From the NCBI GenBank assembly GCA_902493545.1, contig CABUQI010000002.1:1-39083 (forward strand): 39,083 nucleotides of DNA. Reading direction: 5' to 3'. The translations under genes and the position numbers were made by a program. This stretch comes from an uncultured Collinsella sp. GTDB taxonomy: Bacteria > Actinomycetota > Coriobacteriia > Coriobacteriales > Coriobacteriaceae. Shown piece by piece: positions 6,803 to 14,933 of the stretch (position 1 is its first letter; every line of letters begins with the position of its first letter). The notes beneath the pieces are model-generated. The model saw only the letters and a program-made list of their open reading frames with translations, made no database searches and was not told the DNA's origin.

Positions 6803-7480
6803 TTAGTCCAGGTCGTCGGCGGCGAAGTTGTCGATCGGTGCGAAGGGATCGGCAACGGGGATAACCGGCTCGGCGACGGGCAGCGGCTCGGCAGCAGGAA
6901 CGGTCACAGCCGGAGAAGCGGCGGAACCGACCGGCGTGGAAGCCATGAGATCGGACGGGAAGGAGTTCTGAGCATCGTCCATGAAGTGCTGGATGAGCTT
7001 GAGGTACTCGGCCTTAAACTCCTCACGGGAAGCCTTAAGACGGTCGATCTCCTCAAGCTCGGCCTGCTTCTCGGTCAGGGCCTGGCGGATGACCTCGCGG
7101 GCCTTGGCGTCGGCCTCGTTGCGGATGCGGTCAGCGTTCTCGTTGGCGTCGTTGACGATGCCCTCGGCGGTCTGCTGGGCAGCAATCAGGGCAGCGGAAA
7201 TCTGGCGCTCCTGAGCGGAGAAGTCGGGTGCGGGAGCGGCCACAGGGGCGGCGGGAACGGCCTGCGCAGCAGCATCCTGAGCCTGAGCAAGCTGGGCCTG
7301 CGTGTCGGCGAGCTGCTGCTCGGTGGCGGTCAGACGACCCTTAAGATCGACGATCTTGGCGAGCATGGCGTCGACCTCAGAGGACAGGGTCTCCAGGAAG
7401 ACGTCGACCTCGGCGGGATCGTAGCCGCGCTTGGCCTCAGAGAAGGTCTGAGCCTGAATGTCAGCAGGGGTAATAGCCAT
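6803..7480 (-). CDS. divIVA: DivIVA/Wag31-type polar and septal scaffold
   Basis: 225 residues. The N-terminal DivIVA domain (residues 1-60) carries the membrane-binding region with TFSEAKRGYDPAEVDVFL. A coiled coil follows (about 30-75), then an Ala/Gln/Pro linker, a second coiled coil (about 110-170) and an Ala/Pro/Val-rich disordered tail ending DDLD. In Gram-positive bacteria DivIVA binds curved membrane and recruits division or tip-growth proteins. The ATG at 7480 has AAAGGAG upstream. It is the last gene of the ylmE-sepF-yggT-divIVA unit; the ylmH gene common between yggT and divIVA is absent (62-bp gap). Confidence 0.93.
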   Translation of the reverse strand: MAITPADIQAQTFSEAKRGYDPAEVDVFLETLSSEVDAMLAKIVDLKGRLTATEQQLADTQAQLAQAQDAAAQAVPAAPVAAPAPDFSAQERQISAALIAAQQTAEGIVNDANENADRIRNEADAKAREVIRQALTEKQAELEEIDRLKASREEFKAEYLKLIQHFMDDAQNSFPSDLMASTPVGSAASPAVTVPAAEPLPVAEPVIPVADPFAPIDNFAADDLD

Positions 7481-7542
7481 AACAAGTTCTCCTTTATCTT
7501 CGCCTTGGCGCCGTGCGCCCGACGTGAGTTACTAAGCCAGTT

Positions 7543-7824
7543 TTATATGAGTATACCTATAAGAAGTTGCAGAACCAGCTTCTGCACCAACTGCAACGCA
7601 ATAATCGCAACGACCGGTGAAAAATCGACGCCGCCCATGGGCGGGATAAACCGGCGGAACAAATTGAGCCACGGGCCGCACACGCTATCGAGAACAGCGG
7701 CGATATCCTGTAGCAATCCACCCTGCTTCATGGGAATCCACGTCATAAGGCAGTAGACCACGATGAGCGTGGAGTAAAAGTTGAACAGCGTATTGACCAG
7801 CTGGACAATGGTGTAGATGTTGAT
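7543..7824 (-). CDS. yggT: YggT/YlmG family membrane protein with non-canonical start
   Basis: About 93 residues. Two hydrophobic segments flank the YggT core: LVNTLFNFYSTLIVVYCLMTWIP, and a C-terminal helix rich in Val/Leu/Ile. The core loop LNLFRRFIPPMGGVDFSP is the family signature. YggT proteins act in osmotic stress and, next to sepF, in division or membrane organisation. The first helix is encoded from about 7824, but there is no ATG, GTG or TTG there. After the sepF stop (7846-7848) the same frame reads GAG GAG ATT CTC ATC. GAGGAG is a good ribosome binding site 6 nt before ATC (7822-7824), so AUC, or AUU at 7828-7830, may be the start. The first canonical codon, GTG at 7761, would delete most of the first helix. 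Confidence 0.72.
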   Translation of the reverse strand: MNIYTIVQLVNTLFNFYSTLIVVYCLMTWIPMKQGGLLQDIAAVLDSVCGPWLNLFRRFIPPMGGVDFSPVVAIIALQLVQKLVLQLLIGILI

Positions 7825-7845
7825 GAGAATCTCCTCGTCTTGTCT

Positions 7846-8571
7846 TTACTTAAGGTAGCCGTCGGCACGGAGCTTTTTGAGGTCTGAATCCTTGACCTCG
7901 CAACCGGCGGGCAGCACCATAAACACGCGATCGCCCACCTCTTTGACTGTGGCGCCCAGGCCGCAGGCAAAGCCGTAAGAGAAGTCCAGGACGCGCTTGG
8001 CGACCTCGGTACGAACGCCCACAAAAATCAGCGCGACAGGCTGCTTGGTACGCACGCGGCGCACGACGGTCTCCACGTCGTCATAGCTCTCGGGGCGCAG
8101 GACATAGGCCGGCAGCTGCGGCGTAGCGTTGATGATGTTGCTCGCATACGCCGAGGCATCGCTCGGTGAGGGAGCAGGTGCGGGGGCAGCAGCGCGGGCA
8201 CGCGTGCTCTCGGCGTAGCTCGACGGCGTGTCGTAGGCACCGGGACGATAACCGCCCGCAACCGTCTCCTGCGAGCGCGACGGCGGGTTGTAGGTCGTAG
8301 CGTGGCGAGAATCGTCGCCGACCAGCTGACCGGAGCGCGTGTACACGGCCACCGACTCGGCCTCGCCGCGGCGCGTCTGACCCAACAGGCCGTTGCTCGG
8401 CTCATCCTGGGTGTAGAAGCCCTCGCCCGAGGCACCGCTGTAACCGTTGTTCTGGTAGCCATCGTCATAGCCGTCATCGTAGCCGTAGTCGTGGTCCTGA
8501 CCATAACCCTGGTCGTAACCCTGCTGGCCGCCCAGGTGCATCTTATTTTTAATCTCGTCAAGGAAGCCCAT
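7846..8571 (-). CDS. sepF: SepF cell-division protein (FtsZ anchor)
   Basis: 241 residues. A short N-terminal amphipathic membrane helix (MGFLDEIKNKM) is followed by a Tyr/Gly/Asp-rich stretch with seven Tyr between residues 19 and 44, a disordered Ala/Pro/Ser linker to about 150, and the SepF core (about 155-241), which polymerises and binds the FtsZ tail. SepF is the likely main membrane tether for FtsZ here because no ftsA is present in the cluster. The ATG at 8571 has GAGAGGA upstream; a start 17 codons earlier lacks support. It lies between ylmE (60 bp upstream) and yggT. Confidence 0.93.
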   Translation of the reverse strand: MGFLDEIKNKMHLGGQQGYDQGYGQDHDYGYDDGYDDGYQNNGYSGASGEGFYTQDEPSNGLLGQTRRGEAESVAVYTRSGQLVGDDSRHATTYNPPSRSQETVAGGYRPGAYDTPSSYAESTRARAAAPAPAPSPSDASAYASNIINATPQLPAYVLRPESYDDVETVVRRVRTKQPVALIFVGVRTEVAKRVLDFSYGFACGLGATVKEVGDRVFMVLPAGCEVKDSDLKKLRADGYLK

Positions 8572-8631
8572 GGTTGTGTCCTCTCGCGGTTTAGTGCAGG
8601 CGCTCCGATAATCAGTGCGCACTTCAGAGCC

Positions 8632-9369
8632 TTATTTTACTGCAAACTCCGGGCTAAATACTACCCTGCCCAGGCGAACGAGCGTAGAGCCTTCCTCAAG
8701 GGCAGGCTCAAAGTCCTCGCTCATGCCGCAGGAAAGTTCGGGCAGGCTCAGGTCGGAGTGCGTCGCCTCAAGCTCATCCCTTAGCTCGCGAAGTCCGGCA
8801 AAAGTGCGGCGCGCCACATCCTTATTCCCCCGGGGTGCCATAGTCATAAGGCCCTGCACACAAATTCCCTCAAGCTCTGCAAGCTCACTTGCGGCAGCGC
8901 GAACCTCGTCGGGCGAAAAGCCGCCCTTGGACTCCTCGCCGCTCACATTAACCTCGAGCAGCACGCGCTGGGGGCCGGAGAGCTCGCCCGCCTCAATCTT
9001 GCGGACCGCACGGCTCGAGATGGCCTGAGCCAAATGCAGCGAGCTTACCGAATGAATCAGCTCGGCCGAGCCCAGAACCGCATTGATCTTGTTGGTCTGC
9101 AGGTTGCCGATCATATCGAAGCGCACCTCGGGTAGCTCCGGATGCTCTACGAGGCCCGCAAGCTTGCGAACGAGCTCCTGCGGGCGGTTCTCGGCAAAAT
9201 GGCGATACCCCGCCTGAATAGCGGCAACGGTCTCATCAACGCCAACAGTCTTGGAGACGGCAATCAGGCGCGCGGCATCGTGGGGACGGCCCGCGCGATC
9301 GAGTGCTGCATAAAAACGTTCGAGAATCTGCTCGCGGCGAGCGCGTATCAAGTCCAAATAGTTATCCAT
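8632..9369 (-). CDS. ylmE: YggS/YlmE family PLP-binding protein
   Basis: 245-residue single-domain alanine-racemase-fold protein (PLPBP/YggS) that carries pyridoxal phosphate and keeps PLP, amino-acid and keto-acid pools balanced. Signatures in order: LIAVSKTV with the PLP lysine near residue 40, HFAENRPQE, FDMIGNLQTNK, GLMTMAP and LSCGMSEDFEPAL near 205, then GSTLVRLG. The ATG at 9369 fits the family start (MDNYLDLIRARREQI), with GGAGG about ten bases upstream. In Gram-positive bacteria it lies directly after ylmD; here the pst-phoU genes intervene. Confidence 0.93.
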   Translation of the reverse strand: MDNYLDLIRARREQILERFYAALDRAGRPHDAARLIAVSKTVGVDETVAAIQAGYRHFAENRPQELVRKLAGLVEHPELPEVRFDMIGNLQTNKINAVLGSAELIHSVSSLHLAQAISSRAVRKIEAGELSGPQRVLLEVNVSGEESKGGFSPDEVRAAASELAELEGICVQGLMTMAPRGNKDVARRTFAGLRELRDELEATHSDLSLPELSCGMSEDFEPALEEGSTLVRLGRVVFSPEFAVK

Positions 9370-9419
9370 TGCCAATCGCCTCCGCAGACAGCCAAACAAG
9401 TAGTCCCATGCTAACGCAA

Positions 9420-9451
9420 GAGCGCGGCCTCGCATGTGCAAGGCCGCGCTC
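9420..9451 (-). terminator. Strong hairpin between phoU and ylmE, partial terminator or processing site
   Basis: Perfect 11-bp GC-rich stem (9420-9430 with 9441-9451, 10-nt loop) 40 bp after the phoU stop at 9490. In the minus-strand transcript only TTGCGTT follows, so the U-tract is poor. It may cut expression between the phosphate genes and ylmE without fully separating them. Confidence 0.5.
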
Positions 9452-9489
9452 ACTTAGGTATTTACAATCTTTCGACGAACGGGGCCGCC

Positions 9490-10347
9490 CTACTCCTCGT
9501 CGTCCTCGGCGTCGTCCTCGTCCTCGAGGTGCTCGAGCAGGTAGCGGAGACCCTCGCTCACCTCGTTAGCGGGCACTTTGGCAACATAGTGTGCATCGAC
9601 GGCAGGCCTCATGATGACACCCTCGCCCGAAGGCACGCGCATGCTCTCAAGCTCATCCTCGTCCGTACGGGCGATATCGCCGGCAGTCAAACGCTGTCCG
9701 GTCAAAAGGAAGGTCAGACGGCAGGCGGCATCGATCGAAATCGAGGCGATACGATCGAGGTAGCGCGAAACCATGATGGCGCGGCGCAGGTCGTCATAGT
9801 TGCTGTCGTCGTCCATAAAATCGCCCGTGTCCATGCGGTTAAAGGTGCGGAAGAACTTCTCGTACGCCGCATGCACCGGCTCGTCCTCGCCGGCCAGGTT
9901 GCAGATGATGGACATGTCGTTGGTGACGAGCGCAGAAAGTGACGAACCCAGCACCTGGTAAACAGCCTCGGCCTCGGCCTCGACCGTAGCGACGAGTTCC
10001 TGGGGCAGCGAGATGTCGGCCTTGACCATGTGACGCGTGGCGCGGCAGATCTGGCGAACCTTATCGGTCATGCGCTGCAGGTTAAAGTCGACGTAGATGA
10101 TCGTCTGCAGCAAGCGGAAGTCGGAGGCGACCGGCGACTGCGTAGCGATCAGGTTGTAGCACACGGCCTCCAAGTTGGCGCAGCGCGCGTCAATCGAAAG
10201 CGTGCGCTTCTTGGTCTTGGTGGCGAGCTTGCGATCGTCGGTCACATAGGCCTTCACGGCGTCGTGAAGCGCCAGGTCTACAGCCTCGTAGATGCTCAGC
10301 ATCTCGTGACGGGCTTCGATGAGCTGACGGGAAAACAGTTTGCGCAT
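9490..10347 (-). CDS. phoU: Phosphate signalling protein PhoU
   Basis: 285 residues. Two PhoU three-helix bundles (about 5-95 and 115-230) are followed by a family-atypical C-terminus of about 50 residues that ends in a strongly acidic run (EDEDDAEDDEE). PhoU links the Pst transporter to the PhoR sensor kinase and represses the Pho response when phosphate is ample. The ATG at 10347 has TGGAGTG upstream. It is the last gene of pstSCAB-phoU, 92 bp after pstB. No PhoPR two-component pair is in the window. Confidence 0.92.
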   Translation of the reverse strand: MRKLFSRQLIEARHEMLSIYEAVDLALHDAVKAYVTDDRKLATKTKKRTLSIDARCANLEAVCYNLIATQSPVASDFRLLQTIIYVDFNLQRMTDKVRQICRATRHMVKADISLPQELVATVEAEAEAVYQVLGSSLSALVTNDMSIICNLAGEDEPVHAAYEKFFRTFNRMDTGDFMDDDSNYDDLRRAIMVSRYLDRIASISIDAACRLTFLLTGQRLTAGDIARTDEDELESMRVPSGEGVIMRPAVDAHYVAKVPANEVSEGLRYLLEHLEDEDDAEDDEE

Positions 10348-10439
10348 GGTTCACTCCAATCAGTTGGGTGCGGTCATGCCGCCCGCACAGTGAATACGCA
10401 CCGGACCAGGTCCGATCGGCTTGGGACTAGTCGCACCGA

Positions 10440-11243
10440 TCAGCCAAAGCGGCCGGTGATATAGTCTTCCGTCCGTGAATCCACCGGGCTGGTGAAGATC
10501 GCGTCGGTTTGACCATACTCGATGAGCGTGGCGGGCTCGCCGGCAACTTCCTGCAAGAAAAATGCGGTGTAGTCGCTAATACGAGCGGCCTGCTGCATAG
10601 AATGCGTGACGATGATGATCGTCATCTCGGGCGCCAGCTCGGCCATCAGATCCTCGACCTTGGAGACGGACGTGGGGTCGATGGCGGAGCAGGGCTCGTC
10701 CATCAGAAGGACATCGGGCTGCACCGCAAGCACACGCGCAATGCACAGACGCTGCTGCTGACCGCCCGAGAGCGCCAAACCGTCCTTGTTGAGCTGATTG
10801 GATACCTCTTTCCAGAGGTTGGCGCGCTTGAGCGATTCTTCCACGATGTCATCGAGGTCGCTTTTGCTAGTCACGCCCTGCAGACGAGGGCCAAAAGCGA
10901 CATTCTCGTAGATGGATTTGGGGAACGGGTTGGGCTGCTGAAAAATCATGCCCACGCGACGGCGAAGGTCGACCGGGTCGACGCCCTCGGCATAGATATC
11001 GTTGCCGTCGAGCGTCATGGTGCCCTCGACGCGGGTGCCCTCGATCAGGTCGTTCATACGGTTGATGCAGCGCAAAAACGTCGATTTGCCGCAGCCCGAA
11101 GGACCGATAAACGAGGTGATGGCGTTTTTGGCGATGTTGAGGTCGAGCCCCGTCAGCGCATGAAAGTCACCGTACCAAAAGTTGAAATCCTTGGCCGTGA
11201 TGGCCGCTTGCTCCGGCGTGGGAGCGGACTGATAGACGGACAT
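10440..11243 (-). CDS. pstB: Phosphate ABC transporter ATP-binding protein PstB
   Basis: 267-residue ATPase energising high-affinity phosphate import. Walker A is GPSGCGKST (47-55), the Q-loop is FQQPNPFPKSIYEN (101-114), the ABC signature is LSGGQQQRL (158-166), Walker B is VLLMDEP (178-184), and the switch His lies in IIVTHSM. Length and motifs are all standard; Ile replaces the usual Leu in PCSAIDP. The ATG at 11243 follows AAGGAG and is 12 bp after the pstA stop. Confidence 0.97.
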   Translation of the reverse strand: MSVYQSAPTPEQAAITAKDFNFWYGDFHALTGLDLNIAKNAITSFIGPSGCGKSTFLRCINRMNDLIEGTRVEGTMTLDGNDIYAEGVDPVDLRRRVGMIFQQPNPFPKSIYENVAFGPRLQGVTSKSDLDDIVEESLKRANLWKEVSNQLNKDGLALSGGQQQRLCIARVLAVQPDVLLMDEPCSAIDPTSVSKVEDLMAELAPEMTIIIVTHSMQQAARISDYTAFFLQEVAGEPATLIEYGQTDAIFTSPVDSRTEDYITGRFG

Positions 11244-11255
11244 GGGACTCCTTAA

Positions 11256-12161
11256 CTAGCGGCGTTTGCGCGACAGATAACGCGCAAACAGGTTGAAGGC
11301 CAGAATAATCGCCATCAGCAAAAGCGCAGTGCCGTAGGCTGCGTTCATGTTGATGCCGTCATTGGCAAGCAGATAAAGGTGAACGGTCATGGGACGACCG
11401 GAATCGAGCGGCGAAATAGGCAGGTTGATGGCCTGACCCATGGTGTAGAGCACCACGGCGGTCTCGCCGATGGCGCGGCCGATGGCAAGCACGATGCCGG
11501 TGGCGATGCGGCCAAAAGCCGAAGGAAGCACGATCTTGGAGACGACCTGCCACTTGGTGGCGCCCAGGCCATATGCACCCCAACGGATATAGCGCGGAAC
11601 GGCGCGGATTGCCTCCTCGGTGGTACGCATGACAATAGGCAGCATCAGAAGCGCCAGCGCCAGGGCGGCCGAAACCATCGAAAGACCCAGGCCCATAGCC
11701 TCGACAAACAAGGCATAGCCAAAGAGGCCCATAACAATGGAGGGCACCGAGGCCAGGGCATCGGCAGCATAGCGAATGATGCCGACGACTTTGCCCTGTT
11801 TGGCGTACTCGGCCAGATAGACCGCAGCCAGGACGGCAACCGGCGTGCAGATGAGCATGGCGAGCGCCGTCACGTAGATGGTCGAGACGATCGTGGGCCA
11901 AATGCCGCCCTCGGCGTTGACGCCCTGCGGCCAGCCGAAGATAAAGTCGAGCGAGATATGCGGCAGGCCGTTGATGACCACGTAGGCGATGATGGCGATC
12001 AGCACCAGCGTGGTGATATAGGCCGCGGCGCGAAACACGCCGAGCATGATCTTGTTGGAGAGGTCCTTGTTGATGCGGCCCTTCTTGCCATGGGAAAGGG
12101 CACGCTTGATGCGCTCGCGCGACGAGGTCGTATCGACCGTCGTGTCAACGGAATCGAACAT
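11256..12161 (-). CDS. pstA: Phosphate ABC transporter permease PstA
   Basis: 301-residue inner-membrane permease with six predicted helices after a 40-residue cytoplasmic basic N-terminus. The binding-protein-dependent permease loop that contacts PstB lies around residues 180-215 (YGLGATKWQVVSKIVLP). It pairs with PstC, forming the phosphate channel. Three bases separate it from the pstC stop, implying translational coupling. The alternative Arg-rich frames in this stretch are shadows. Confidence 0.96.
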   Translation of the reverse strand: MFDSVDTTVDTTSSRERIKRALSHGKKGRINKDLSNKIMLGVFRAAAYITTLVLIAIIAYVVINGLPHISLDFIFGWPQGVNAEGGIWPTIVSTIYVTALAMLICTPVAVLAAVYLAEYAKQGKVVGIIRYAADALASVPSIVMGLFGYALFVEAMGLGLSMVSAALALALLMLPIVMRTTEEAIRAVPRYIRWGAYGLGATKWQVVSKIVLPSAFGRIATGIVLAIGRAIGETAVVLYTMGQAINLPISPLDSGRPMTVHLYLLANDGINMNAAYGTALLLMAIILAFNLFARYLSRKRR

Positions 12162-12164
12162 AGC

Positions 12165-13097
12165 CTACCCCCTCTTCTTGGAAATCAGGCGGACGATACC
12201 CACCAGTGCAGCGGAGATGATAAACAGGACAACGCCCATGCCAAACAGAGCCGAGCGGTGCAGGCCCGAGGAATAACTCATATCGAGCGCGATCTGACTC
12301 GTGAGCGTTGAGATAGGGCTCGAGATGCTATCCGGAATGACCGGGGCGTTGCCCACGACCATCAGTACGGCCATGGTCTCACCGATGGCGCGACCCATAC
12401 CCAAAACGATGGCGTCCACAATGCCCAGCTTGGCGGCCGGCAGCACGACTTTGTAGATGGTCTGCCACTTGGTGGCACCCATGGCATAGGATGCCTCGCG
12501 AATGCCCATGGGAATGGAATTGAGGGCATCGATGGTGAGCGTGGTGATGGTGGGAACGATCATGATGGCGAGCACGAACCACGCCGTCAGCGCGCCAAAG
12601 CCAAGACCGCCGGTCAGCTGCGCGATAAACGGACGGATGATGACCATGCCAAAGAAGCCGTAGATGATGGAGGGGATGCCCGCCAGCAGGTCGACGGCGG
12701 GGCTGATGAGCCTGCGCACGCGCTTGCTGGCGATCTCGACCAGATACACAGCCGTGCCCACACCCAGGGGCACACCCATGGCGAGCGCACCGACAGTCAC
12801 CAGACCAGAACCCGCCAGCAGCGACATAATGCCGTAGTGGCCCTCAGAGGGTGCCCATGTAAAGCTAAAGAAGTCCGCCAGGCCGATGTCGGTAAAGACC
12901 GGCAGCGCCGAGTACGTGGTAAAGACAAAAATCAGGATGACGGTGACGACCGCCAAGAACGCGCAGGCAAAGAAGATCCACTGCAGCGCCTTCTCCTTAA
13001 GATAGGTGCTGCGCGACACCAACGCCAACTCACGCTTTTTGGGCACCCGGGTCTCCTGCTCAATCTGGGGGGTTTCCTGTGCTTCCACGCTACTCAC
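12165..13097 (-). CDS. pstC: Phosphate ABC transporter permease PstC
   Basis: 310-residue permease with six helices (first at about 40-62) and the EAA-type cytoplasmic loop at about 198-220 (REASYAMGATKWQTIYK). The start is GTG at 13097, giving MSSVEAQET; it overlaps the 3' end of pstS by 8 bp. The GAGT upstream inside pstS can serve as a weak ribosome binding site. Coupled translation with pstS is likely. Confidence 0.95.
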   Translation of the reverse strand: MSSVEAQETPQIEQETRVPKKRELALVSRSTYLKEKALQWIFFACAFLAVVTVILIFVFTTYSALPVFTDIGLADFFSFTWAPSEGHYGIMSLLAGSGLVTVGALAMGVPLGVGTAVYLVEIASKRVRRLISPAVDLLAGIPSIIYGFFGMVIIRPFIAQLTGGLGFGALTAWFVLAIMIVPTITTLTIDALNSIPMGIREASYAMGATKWQTIYKVVLPAAKLGIVDAIVLGMGRAIGETMAVLMVVGNAPVIPDSISSPISTLTSQIALDMSYSSGLHRSALFGMGVVLFIISAALVGIVRLISKKRG

Positions 13098-13926
13098 TCC
13101 CCTTTCCGTCGTTGGTGACGGGAATAAAGCCCGCCTCGCGAATCTGCTTGTCCATCTTTTCGGACGTCACATAGTCGATGTAATCCTGCGCCTGCTGCGA
13201 AGGCGTCCCCTTCACAAAGAAGTAAAGGTCACGCGAGATGGGATAGCCGCCACTTGCGACCGTCTTCTCGGATGCCTCGACATGGTTGACCGAAACGGCC
13301 TTGACCGAGGTCTTGGCGTTGAGGCTCTCGACAAAACCCAGCGAGATGTAGCCAATGGCGCCACGCGAGCGAGACACGACATCGCGCACCTGGCCCGTGC
13401 CCGAAAGAACAGCCGAGCGGCGATCGAACGGCGTGCCGTCCATCACGATGGTACGGAAGGCCTCGCGCGTACCGGACGCCTCGTCGCGGTTGATAACCTG
13501 AATCTTCAGGTCCTCTCCGCCGACTTCTTTCCAGTTGGTGATCTTGCCGGCGTAAATATCGCGGAGCTGCTCGGTCGAGAGATTGTCGACCGGGTTGTCG
13601 TCGTTCACGATGACTGCAATGCCGTCGTGTGCGATAACGATAGGCGTCAGGCCCAAATCCTGCTCGTCGGCATTGAGGCCACGAGACGAGCTGGCGATGT
13701 CGGCGGTGCCGGCGCTAACAGCTTCGATGCCAGCAGATGAGCCAAGGCCGGAGACGAGCACGTCGATGCCGGTCTCTTCCTTAAAGCCCTCGGCCGCGAT
13801 CTCGGCAATGGGAAGGCAGGTGGTCGAGCCGGCCACGGTAATAGAAGAAGTAGAAGATCCCGAGGAGCAGGCGCACAGCGTGAGCGCGAGCACTGCTGCA
13901 CTCAGGACCGATGCGATCTTTCTCAT
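13090..13926 (-). CDS. pstS: Phosphate-binding lipoprotein PstS
   Basis: 278-residue substrate-binding protein. The signal peptide MRKIASVLSAAVLALTLCAC ends in a lipobox (LCAC), with lipidation predicted at Cys20. The phosphate-binding segments VAGSTT (about 32-37), SSRG and the RDEASGTREAF loop (about 147-157) are clear. The ATG at 13926 sits in ATGA with the pgeF stop, so the two genes overlap by 4 bp. It is the first gene of the pst set and is attached to pgeF rather than having an obvious promoter of its own. Confidence 0.96.
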   Translation of the reverse strand: MRKIASVLSAAVLALTLCACSSGSSTSSITVAGSTTCLPIAEIAAEGFKEETGIDVLVSGLGSSAGIEAVSAGTADIASSSRGLNADEQDLGLTPIVIAHDGIAVIVNDDNPVDNLSTEQLRDIYAGKITNWKEVGGEDLKIQVINRDEASGTREAFRTIVMDGTPFDRRSAVLSGTGQVRDVVSRSRGAIGYISLGFVESLNAKTSVKAVSVNHVEASEKTVASGGYPISRDLYFFVKGTPSQQAQDYIDYVTSEKMDKQIREAGFIPVTNDGKGSE

Positions 13927-14723
13927 AGCATCACGCCGATCGCAGCATGGCGCCCACAGGTCCCGCCCTCGTTGCGATAGGAATAAAAGCGGTCGTTTTG
14001 ACGCACGGTGGAAAGTTTGGTGTCCACAATGCCATTCACATCGACACCGGCATCCACCAGCGCCTCGCGAATGGCGGCGGAAAGATCGAGCATACGGGAA
14101 GCGGTAGCATCGATGCACGCGAACTCGGCGGCAAAGCGATCCATAAGTTCTTGGGACACCTCATACTCGTCGCCCAGGATATGGGGCCCAATATAAGCAG
14201 AGATGTCCTCCGGCGTGCAGCCAGCCGCCTCGCAGAGTGCTTGGCAGGCCTTGGCGGAAATGCGTGCAATCGTGCCCTTCCAGCCAGAATGCACCACGGC
14301 AAAGCCGCCGGGAGCCACCAGCACCACGGGAACACAATCGGCAAAGCAGAGCATCACGGGCACCTTATGCGCCGTGCAGACGAGGGCATCACAGCCCTCG
14401 GCAATCTGCTCACGAATGTTCTCGAGATCTTCGGCGCCGTTCGAGGTCACCGTCACGACATGGTCACCGTGTACTTGATTGGGGACAAGCAAGTTGTGCT
14501 CGCACTCGGCGGCACCCATGGCCTCGAGTACGCGGCGACGATTTTCTTGAACGGTAAAGGGGTCATCGCCAACATGCGAGCCCAGATTGAGCGAGGAGTA
14601 CGCATCTTCGGAAACGCCACCGGTGCGCTCGGTAAAGGCAAAGCGGACATCGTGCGTCGCGCCCTCTACCAACGTAACTCCATCATGGTCGACACGCGAA
14701 ACGTTGTCCGCACGTGCTGCCAT
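13923..14723 (-). CDS. pgeF: Peptidoglycan editing factor PgeF (YlmD, multicopper-like laccase domain)
   Basis: 266 residues of the YfiH/YlmD/PgeF family. Members remove misincorporated L-Ser-containing stems during cell-wall synthesis; some also act as purine nucleoside enzymes. The metal ligands are visible as H85 (NQVHG), C130 (CFADC) and H145 (VHSGWKG), with YIGPHI and the C-terminal GGTCGRHA. The start ATG at 14723 has AGGAGG at ideal spacing; longer starts run into the promoter region. It is the conserved gene after ftsZ, here overlapping pstS by ATGA. Confidence 0.94.
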   Translation of the reverse strand: MAARADNVSRVDHDGVTLVEGATHDVRFAFTERTGGVSEDAYSSLNLGSHVGDDPFTVQENRRRVLEAMGAAECEHNLLVPNQVHGDHVVTVTSNGAEDLENIREQIAEGCDALVCTAHKVPVMLCFADCVPVVLVAPGGFAVVHSGWKGTIARISAKACQALCEAAGCTPEDISAYIGPHILGDEYEVSQELMDRFAAEFACIDATASRMLDLSAAIREALVDAGVDVNGIVDTKLSTVRQNDRFYSYRNEGGTCGRHAAIGVML

Positions 14724-14826
14724 ACTAAAGCCTCCTAATAACACAAGTATCGCGGCGAAGCCGCAGCAGTCCGTGTCATACGGCTGCCATACTTCTTTAA
14801 AAGCATACCCGCAGCGGTAGGGACCA

Positions 14827-14844
14827 AACGTAAAGGGAACGTAA
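14827..14844 (-). promoter_or_regulatory. Candidate PhoP box upstream of pgeF-pst
   Basis: On the minus strand TTACGTT occurs twice with an exact 11-bp period (complements at 14838-14844 and 14827-14833), about 104 bp before the pgeF start. Pairs of TTnACA-like direct repeats spaced 11 bp are the PhoP recognition pattern in Gram-positive bacteria. The core base differs (CG rather than CA), and no convincing -35/-10 pair is identified nearby. Confidence 0.4.
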
Positions 14845-14878
14845 GGAGATTGGAGGCTTTCGTTTACAAACGAGAAAC

Positions 14879-14907
14879 AAAAAGGGCGCATCCATACGGA
14901 CGCGCCC
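14879..14907 (-). terminator. Terminator after ftsZ
   Basis: Minus-strand 10-bp stem (arms 14898-14907 and 14884-14893, one G-U pair) with a 4-nt loop and five U. It separates ftsZ from the pgeF-pst-phoU transcript. Confidence 0.88.
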
Positions 14908-14933
14908 CTGTGCAAAACAATGCGAAGAACGAC

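Noticed and set aside
10402..10420. CGGACC-A-GGTCCG palindrome between pstB and phoU as a terminator
   Set aside because: Loop too short for an RNA hairpin and no U-run; at most a protein-binding palindrome.
14724..14878. A defined sigma-A promoter for pgeF
   Set aside because: Several TATGCT- and TTTACG-like boxes occur but none has proper spacing, so only the direct repeat was reported.
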